A DNA stretch of 12,388 bases, from positions 1-12,388 of the forward strand of contig JAPKDE010000054.1 in NCBI GenBank assembly GCA_028822675.1, given 5' to 3'. Source of the stretch: Dehalococcoidia bacterium (lineage in GTDB: Bacteria; Chloroflexota; Dehalococcoidia; UBA3495). The position numbers and the translations under genes were made by a program. This document shows positions 7,723 through 12,388 of this stretch, piece by piece; positions within the stretch are counted from its first letter, which is position 1; each line of letters begins with the position of its first letter. The notes under the pieces are model-generated. The model was not told where the DNA came from and made no database searches. It saw only the letters and a list, made by a program, of their open reading frames with translations.

Positions 7723-9642
7723 CTAGGCAACCCTCAGCCAAACAAAGATTCCCAACCCCACCGAGCCAACGGCCATGGCCAAGGCGTAGGTATATACGTG
7801 GCCAGTCACGTGAACGCGGAGCGCTATGCCGAACTTTCTTGTTAGGTCGGCAGGCCCATTCACGATGATGTCGTTGACAATCGCCCGGTCTAAGAAGGCG
7901 ATGAACCTGGAGAAGACCAACACCACTCTGTCGATGGTCCATTGATAGACCTCGTCAAAGTAGTATTTGTTCTCAATGACCTTCAAAATTCCGGAGAAGT
8001 TGGAGCGTGTATTTTCTAGTGAGACGCTTCGTTTCACATAAATTAGGTAGGCAGCGATAAACGCTCCCAACGCCAAGATAATGGAAACAGCACCCAGCCA
8101 AATCTCAAATTGGAACTCGTGGGCGTGCTTAAAGTAAACAAACGTCCCGATACCGCCGTAGCTGCCCGGCCAGTTGAAACTTATTAGCCCAAAGCCTAGG
8201 GCCAAGACTCCCAACAGGAGCATTGGGACCAACATCGCGCTGGGTGATTCGTGGGCGTGTTCGTTCTGAGATTTAAGCGGCCCAAAGAAGACCAAGAACA
8301 TAGCCCGGGCCATGTAGAGCGCGCTCAACATAGCCGTGAACAGGGTCAAAACTATGAATGTGACGTTGCGGTTATCACTCACCGCGACCAGTATCTCGTC
8401 CTTGCTCCAGAACCCGGCCAAAATCGGAATGCCGCCCAAAGACAAAGCTCCAATCGAGAATACGATTGCCGTTATGGGCATAACTTTCTGGAGTCCGCCC
8501 ATCTCGCCAGTCTCTTGGAACTCGGTGCTGTGCAGAACGCTACCAGCCCCTAAGAACAGGAGCGCTTTGGAGAAACCGTGGGCCATCATATGGAAGATGG
8601 CAGCCGTATAGCCAAACGCGCCAAGGGACAGCATCATCAAGCCCAGATGGCTGATAGTTGAGTATGCCAGAATCCGCTTCAGGTCGGTTGCTACCAGAGC
8701 TATGCTCGCGGCAACCAACGCCGTGACCAAGCCGACTATGGATACTATCAGCAACGGGTCGGCGTCATATGCTTCAAATATCGGGAACGTCCGGGCCACC
8801 AAGAACACACCGGCAATAACCATGGTCGCGGCGTGAATCAGCGCGCTGACCGGTGTCGGGCCTTCCATGGCGTCGGGGAGCCACACGTGGAAGGGTACTT
8901 GGGCTGATTTTCCCATGGCACCCAGAAACAGCAGGATTGCGGCAGCGGTGGTAACGCCTTCGCTCATGGCTCCAGTGCGGACCGCTTCAAAGGCGTCCAG
9001 CATGCTGAAGGTGCCGACTTCACGGTAGATGAGCAAGATCCCAATCAGCAGTCCAACGTCGCCGATTCTGGTGACAATGAATGCCTTCTTGGCCGCTTCT
9101 CTTGCGGCGGGCCGTTCGTGCCAGAACCCAATCAACAGGTAGGAACAGATTCCCACCAACTCCCAGGCCACGTATAGCATCAGGAAGTTGTCTGCCAATA
9201 CTAGAGTTAGCATCGCCGCGGCGAACATTGAGTGAATCGCAAAGTACCAGCCAAACCGAGGGTCGCCTTTCATGTAGGCCAGGGAGTAAATCTGGACCAT
9301 CAAAGCGACAAAGGTCACGAGACCCAAGACAGCAATGGTCAGTGGGTCAATCAGGATGCCCCAATTAAGGGTCACACTGCCCACATCACCAATTACACCG
9401 GCGTTGAACCAACTCCGTTCGTAATCACAGGTGAGCAGATGCGTGTTCTCGCTGGTGAAACAGCCGCTGGTCAAGGGATCAGCCCCCAACCATGAGAAAA
9501 GCACTACCCAGAAGCCAGCAAATCCGCCGACGATGGCCAAGATTGACAAGAACGCGCCCTTGGAGGGCAGGTACTTGCCAAATAGCACAATCAACGGTGC
9601 TGCAATAAAGCTAAATACCGGTATGAGCCAAGCCCACTCCAT
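7723..9642 (-). CDS. nuoL: NADH-quinone oxidoreductase subunit L (antiporter-like)
   Basis: 639 residues from the ATG at 9642. This start is chosen over an in-frame TTG at 9675 because GGGTGG lies 7 nt upstream of it, the protein then begins with the usual MEWAWLIPVF helix, and the TTG sits directly behind a hairpin with no ribosome site. NuoL is the distal antiporter-like pump of complex I with a long C-terminal lateral helix. Channel residues are complete: Glu161 in YVAWELVGI (TM5), Lys245 in MGKSAQVPFHVWLPDAM (TM7), His355 and Lys359 in MMAHGFSKALLF, and Lys414 in FWSKDEIL (TM12). Its C-terminal third shows the expected break (KRSVSLENTRSNFSG) followed by the YYFDEVYQWTIDR stretch and two final hydrophobic helices. 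It lies 70 nt after nuoK and 83 nt before nuoM, both gaps holding perfect hairpins. Identity is secure. Confidence 0.96.
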   Translation of the reverse strand: MEWAWLIPVFSFIAAPLIVLFGKYLPSKGAFLSILAIVGGFAGFWVVLFSWLGADPLTSGCFTSENTHLLTCDYERSWFNAGVIGDVGSVTLNWGILIDPLTIAVLGLVTFVALMVQIYSLAYMKGDPRFGWYFAIHSMFAAAMLTLVLADNFLMLYVAWELVGICSYLLIGFWHERPAAREAAKKAFIVTRIGDVGLLIGILLIYREVGTFSMLDAFEAVRTGAMSEGVTTAAAILLFLGAMGKSAQVPFHVWLPDAMEGPTPVSALIHAATMVIAGVFLVARTFPIFEAYDADPLLIVSIVGLVTALVAASIALVATDLKRILAYSTISHLGLMMLSLGAFGYTAAIFHMMAHGFSKALLFLGAGSVLHSTEFQETGEMGGLQKVMPITAIVFSIGALSLGGIPILAGFWSKDEILVAVSDNRNVTFIVLTLFTAMLSALYMARAMFLVFFGPLKSQNEHAHESPSAMLVPMLLLGVLALGFGLISFNWPGSYGGIGTFVYFKHAHEFQFEIWLGAVSIILALGAFIAAYLIYVKRSVSLENTRSNFSGILKVIENKYYFDEVYQWTIDRVVLVFSRFIAFLDRAIVNDIIVNGPADLTRKFGIALRVHVTGHVYTYALAMAVGSVGLGIFVWLRVA

Positions 9643-9677
9643 TAAGAAGCCACCCGGTAGATAAACGCCTGGCAATC

Positions 9678-9696
9678 AGCACTTTGGGAAAGTGCT
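9678..9696 (-). repeat. Perfect hairpin between nuoK and nuoL
   Basis: AGCACTTT (9678-9685) and AAAGTGCT (9689-9696) form a perfect 8-bp stem with a 3-nt loop, reading the same on either strand apart from the loop. No T tract follows, so it is not a terminator. It lies in the 70-nt nuoK-nuoL gap and ends 35 nt before the chosen nuoL start, which argues against initiation at the TTG at 9675. An RNA processing or stability site is plausible. Confidence 0.55.
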
Positions 9697-9712
9697 ATGT
9701 ATTGTGTGGTTT

Positions 9713-10033
9713 CTACCATTTCATCAAGTTGATTTCATCGACGTTGACTGTCGATTTATTACGGAACATTCTGAGAATCACCGCCAACGCCAAGCCGACC
9801 TCGGCCGCTGCCACGGTAATGATAAAGATGGCGATCAATTGGCCATCAAAGTTGGAAAAATTACCCGTGCCTTCCATGTGGGAGGCGGCAGCAATCAAGT
9901 TGATATTCACTGCGTTCAGCATCAGTTCAATGGACATGATGATCAGAACCGCAGAACGGCGGGACATTACCCCATAGAGGCCAATCACGAATAGGACTGC
10001 GCTGAGTAGCTGGAACCAGACTAAATCAACCAT
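9713..10033 (-). CDS. nuoK: NADH-quinone oxidoreductase subunit K
   Basis: 106 residues, the usual size of this three-helix membrane subunit (ND4L homologue), which carries part of the buried charged axis between the quinone site and the antiporter-like pumps. The two essential glutamates are present: Glu36 in MSIELMLNAVNIN (TM2, same number as E. coli) and Glu78 in AAAEVGLALA (TM3, E. coli Glu72). The extra residues lie in the loop between them (SHMEGTGNFSNFDG). The ATG at 10033 is 3 nt after the nuoJ stop and has an AAAAAGG 7 nt upstream inside nuoJ, so translation is probably coupled. The C-terminal tail VNVDEINLMKW is hydrophilic and ordinary. Identity is secure. Confidence 0.95.
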   Translation of the reverse strand: MVDLVWFQLLSAVLFVIGLYGVMSRRSAVLIIMSIELMLNAVNINLIAAASHMEGTGNFSNFDGQLIAIFIITVAAAEVGLALAVILRMFRNKSTVNVDEINLMKW

Positions 10034-10036
10034 GGT

Positions 10037-10525
10037 TTAGCCTTTTTCCTCGTCGGACCGGGCGATGATGATTGCTCCGATCAGAGCTACCAAAAGCACC
10101 AGAGACGCAATCTCAAAGGGAACTGCCCAGGTTGTGAACAGGGATTCGCCGATGCCCTCCAATGAGGAGTTTTGTGACTGAGTGTCCTCCACTCGGTTAA
10201 TTATGAATGACGGTGCCAGCACTCCCAGGAATGCTAGAGCGGCTAGAGCGGCCAGCGGCCACTGCTTGTTATCGGTGACCCGGGGGTAGTCTGCGTTTCT
10301 GGTCAGCATGATCGCAAACATCAGAACAATGATGATCGCCCCGCCGTAGATCAGCACCTGCACCAAGGCCAGGAATTCGGCAAAAAGGACCAAATAGATT
10401 CCGGCCACGGCAATCAGGGAGACCAGCAATGCCAACGCAGCGTGAACCACGTTACGAGTGACCACCACTCCCAACGCGCCACCAATGGTCAGCACGGCCA
10501 GCGATATGAAAACAATCCAGGCCAT
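10037..10525 (-). CDS. nuoJ: NADH-quinone oxidoreductase subunit J
   Basis: 162 residues, five predicted membrane helices, homologue of mitochondrial ND6. It belongs to the proximal membrane arm of complex I, where its third helix takes part in the conformational coupling between quinone reduction and pumping. The conserved central block FLALVQVLIYGGAIIIVLMFAIML (split here as FLALVQVLIYGGA and then IIIVLMFAIML) is intact, followed by a polar loop, a fourth helix with LAALAFLGVLAP, and a last helix LVLLVALIGAIIIARSDEE. The ATG at 10525 has GGGAAGG about 13 nt upstream, rather far, and follows a 204-nt non-coding gap after nuoI. nuoK starts 3 nt after its stop. Identity is secure from sequence pattern and position. 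Confidence 0.93.
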   Translation of the reverse strand: MAWIVFISLAVLTIGGALGVVVTRNVVHAALALLVSLIAVAGIYLVLFAEFLALVQVLIYGGAIIIVLMFAIMLTRNADYPRVTDNKQWPLAALAALAFLGVLAPSFIINRVEDTQSQNSSLEGIGESLFTTWAVPFEIASLVLLVALIGAIIIARSDEEKG

Positions 10526-10729
10526 CTAAGAGATTAAGCCTTCCCATTCAGTTGTATTCCCGGACATTAGTTTTGCCACTATTTCGGTCCTTCCAGGTAA
10601 TGAGCCACCAGATCAGCGGCTCCTTTATTCGCTTATTCGTGCGTAAGTTCGGCCGAAGCCGGGCGCACAAAACCGCTTCTTAATTCAGGATGTGCATTTG
10701 CTAGGTAGTTAAAGACTGGGCTTGGCCTA
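10526..10729 (-). repeat. nuoI-nuoJ gap with UUCG-capped stem and second inverted repeat
   Basis: This is the widest break in the nuo operon, with no convincing reading frame of its own. On the minus strand GTGCG (10668-10664) pairs with CGCAC (10643-10639). Between them CGGC-TTCG-GCCG (10661-10650) makes a 4-bp stem closed by a C(UUCG)G tetraloop, one of the most stable RNA loops. A second imperfect repeat, GAGCC/GGCTC (10622-10618 and 10606-10602), lies nearer nuoJ. No T run follows either. I see no clear promoter for nuoJ. A processing or stability element within the operon fits best. Confidence 0.5.
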
Positions 10730-11296
10730 CTAGGAGGACTCAGCCTCAGCAAGGGCTTTTGATTCTTCCGCAGCGCCGCCCTTGGGAACCTTGACTCGTT
10801 TGGTCGGCGGAATCCAATCCGTGTCTTTTTGGAACTTATATCCAATCTCCAACAACGCCGGCAAATCCAAGCGATCTCCGTTCCGGTTGGAGGTACTCAT
10901 TTCGTGTTCGTGGCTCATGACTATCGCATCGAAATTACACACCTCGACACAAATCCCGCACAGTATACAACGATTGAGATTGATCTCGAAGCTCTCTACG
11001 ATCTTTCTACGGGTGCTTTTTCCCTGTTCATGGAGGGGGTTATCCTTCATAACAGACGTCATACATTGTGTCGGGCAGCCCCGAATACAGACCATGCAAC
11101 TGGTGCAAAACGGCTCGCTAACTTCATCGTCCCAAGTCAACGCCGGGAATCCCATGAAACGGTCTTTGACCGGTGTAGGCTCCGCATGTTTCTTCAGCAG
11201 ATTGCCAGTTTCTGGGTACTGGCGGGTCACCGGGGCACGTAGCCCGTTCATGGTGGAAACCAGTGTTACTACCAAACCTTTGAGGCTATTGAACAT
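10730..11296 (-). CDS. nuoI: NADH-quinone oxidoreductase subunit I (2x[4Fe-4S] ferredoxin-like)
   Basis: 188 residues. NuoI is the peripheral-arm subunit that holds clusters N6a and N6b and hands electrons towards the last cluster near the quinone. The first cysteine motif is C64-x2-C67-x2-C70-x3-C74-P75, and the second is C110-x2-C113-x2-C116-x3-C120. The residue after Cys120 is Asn, not the usual Pro, giving CNFDAI; the eight ligands are all present, so clusters should still form. An extra Cys78 follows the first motif. The N-terminal amphipathic segment and the RFMGFPAL strand before the first cluster are typical. The C-terminal about 25 residues are charged and Ala-rich. The ATG at 11296 directly abuts the nuoH TAA, with a GGAGGAG 5 nt upstream inside nuoH, so translation is coupled. 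Identity is secure. Confidence 0.95.
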   Translation of the reverse strand: MFNSLKGLVVTLVSTMNGLRAPVTRQYPETGNLLKKHAEPTPVKDRFMGFPALTWDDEVSEPFCTSCMVCIRGCPTQCMTSVMKDNPLHEQGKSTRRKIVESFEINLNRCILCGICVEVCNFDAIVMSHEHEMSTSNRNGDRLDLPALLEIGYKFQKDTDWIPPTKRVKVPKGGAAEESKALAEAESS

Positions 11297-12388
11297 TTAG
11301 TCTCCTCCGCCAGCAGCCGTCGCACGGCGTTGAGCTTCCAGTGCTGCCTGCCTGGTCCGAGTTTCTGCCACCAATCTTGATGGTGCGGTCATTTTCTTGT
11401 AGATGACGTATCCAACTAGTATCAGCCCAGTTGTCGACATGGCGGTCAAAGACCAAGCTGGCCATCCGTAGAACTGGTATACAGCAGTCATTACAATCGT
11501 CAGGAACGACATGGGTACCATGACTTTCCAGGCGAAGGCCATCAACTGGTCGATACGCAACCTCGGGAAGGTGCCACGTATCCAGAAGATGACCAAGATT
11601 ACTAGATAGACTTTTAACAAGAAATAGATGATCCCCCAGTCTCCGGTCAGTCCTGGTCCGGACCAACCACCAAAGAACAGAATCACGGTCAATGCGGCAA
11701 TGGCAAATGTGTTGATGTATTCAGCCAGGAAGAACACTGACCAGTGGGCACCGCTGTACTCCACAAACGGCCCACCGACGATCTCAGACTCGGCAAAGTA
11801 GATGTCAAATGGTGTGCGACCAACCTCGGCCAGACCAGCAATGAAGAACAATGCCAGTCCAAGGGGCTGGACCAAGAAATAGATGTAATCGTCTTGTCCG
11901 TTTACTATCTCGCGTAAATCCAGAGACTGGGCCAACATCGCCATGGATATGGCCACCATGATGATGGGAATCTCGTAGCTAACGAGCTGGGCTGCTGCTC
12001 TGAGACCGCCCAGGGTGCCGTACTTGTTGGCCGAACCCCAGCCAGCCAAGACCAGCCCAAGTATCCCTATCACTGAGAAGGCGATGATGTATAAAAGACC
12101 CATATCCAGGTTTTGTACCACGGCGTTCTGAGTGCCAGGAATGGTCACCCAGATCATAAAAGCGGAGATTACCACGATGATCGGCGCAACCCAGAAGAGG
12201 GCTTTCTCTGAGGATGCCGGTATGATGTCCTCTTTGAGAATCAATTTCAGGGCGTCGGCAATTGGCTGCATCAGGCCCATTGGCCCGGTACGGGTCGGTC
12301 CCAATCTCAGTTGGAGTCTGCCAAGCACCTTTCGTTCCAGCCAGGTCAATGACAGCACCACGCCAGAGAGGGCGCTGAACATTATGAA
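11297..12388 (-). CDS. nuoH: NADH-quinone oxidoreductase subunit H, lacking its 5' end at the window edge
   Basis: The frame stays open to the right edge, so the true start is outside. An internal Met codon at 12382 begins about 10 residues before the conserved LTWLERKVLGR loop, so at most part of TM1 is missing. NuoH (ND1) anchors the peripheral arm and forms most of the quinone chamber. Visible are RLQLRLGPTRTGP, then GLMQPIADALKLILKED, the LAGWGSANKYGTLGGLRAAAQ helix region (TM3-4 loop), and EVGRTPFD followed by IYFAESEIVGG and VEYSGAHWSVFFLAEY. The PFDIYFAESE loop departs from the common PFDLPEAESE: Tyr195 and Phe196 (counting from the Met at 12382) replace Pro and Glu. The C-terminus has a charged tail (ETRTRQAALEAQRR) ending Gly-Gly-Gly-Asp. 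nuoI follows without a gap. Identity is secure. Confidence 0.95.
   Translation of the reverse strand, partial: FIMFSALSGVVLSLTWLERKVLGRLQLRLGPTRTGPMGLMQPIADALKLILKEDIIPASSEKALFWVAPIIVVISAFMIWVTIPGTQNAVVQNLDMGLLYIIAFSVIGILGLVLAGWGSANKYGTLGGLRAAAQLVSYEIPIIMVAISMAMLAQSLDLREIVNGQDDYIYFLVQPLGLALFFIAGLAEVGRTPFDIYFAESEIVGGPFVEYSGAHWSVFFLAEYINTFAIAALTVILFFGGWSGPGLTGDWGIIYFLLKVYLVILVIFWIRGTFPRLRIDQLMAFAWKVMVPMSFLTIVMTAVYQFYGWPAWSLTAMSTTGLILVGYVIYKKMTAPSRLVAETRTRQAALEAQRRATAAGGGD

Noticed and set aside
9643..9675. Longer NuoL with an 11-residue N-terminal extension from TTG at 9675
   Set aside because: No Shine-Dalgarno sequence precedes it and it abuts a perfect hairpin, whereas the ATG at 9642 has one and gives the usual NuoL N-terminus.
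10633..10845. Minus-strand frame of 70 codons covering the end of nuoI and part of the nuoI-nuoJ gap
   Set aside because: It overlaps the conserved end of nuoI in another frame, shows no hydrophobic segment or motif, and has no visible ribosome binding site; the region is better explained as structured spacer.

Overview
The window is 12.4 kb of bacterial chromosome in which every supported gene lies on the minus strand. It reads, in order of transcription from right to left: the distal half of a respiratory complex I operon (nuoH, I, J, K, L, M, N), a small LOG/TIGR00725-type nucleotide-binding protein, enolase, glyceraldehyde-3-phosphate dehydrogenase, a strong intrinsic terminator, and the N-terminal part of a GT39-type membrane glycosyltransferase that runs off the left edge. 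I see no mobile element, CRISPR array, tRNA, rRNA or defence cassette. This is a housekeeping energy-metabolism region.

Organism: a free-living bacterium with a full-type Nuo complex and GapA/Eno glycolysis. The style of the GT39 protein (HPDE and LNPHWF motifs), the NuoM variant, the NuoI with a CN in place of CP in its second cluster, and the linkage of a TIGR00725 protein to enolase make a Chloroflexota relative (Dehalococcoidia or SAR202-like) my best guess. This is inference from protein style, not a phylogeny.

Layout: 12388-11297 nuoH (5' end outside the window), 11296-10730 nuoI, a 204-nt gap, 10525-10037 nuoJ, 10033-9713 nuoK, 9642-7723 nuoL, 7639-6128 nuoM, 6121-4622 nuoN. Then comes a 130-nt gap holding a consensus extended -10 promoter, followed by the LOG-family gene (4491-3997), eno (3910-2591) and gap (2375-1362). 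A canonical terminator sits at 1244-1285, and the glycosyltransferase gene starts at a TTG at 1144 behind its own -10 box.

How the genes work together: NuoH/J/K/L/M/N form most of the membrane arm of NADH:quinone oxidoreductase and NuoI carries two [4Fe-4S] clusters. Gap makes NADH in lower glycolysis and enolase makes phosphoenolpyruvate, so the neighbourhood couples NADH production to NADH oxidation. The only convincing intrinsic terminator is after gap, so some nuo transcripts may read through into the glycolytic genes.

The most interesting points are residue-level and RNA-level. NuoM has leucine where the central TM7 proton-channel lysine is expected, while NuoL and NuoN keep theirs. NuoH lacks the first glutamate of the usual PFDxPEAESE loop. 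GAPDH carries Gln-Arg at the Leu-Pro cofactor-selectivity site. Every gap wider than about 60 nt between the genes on this strand carries an inverted repeat, including one that buries the nuoM ribosome binding site. I found no undescribed multi-gene system.
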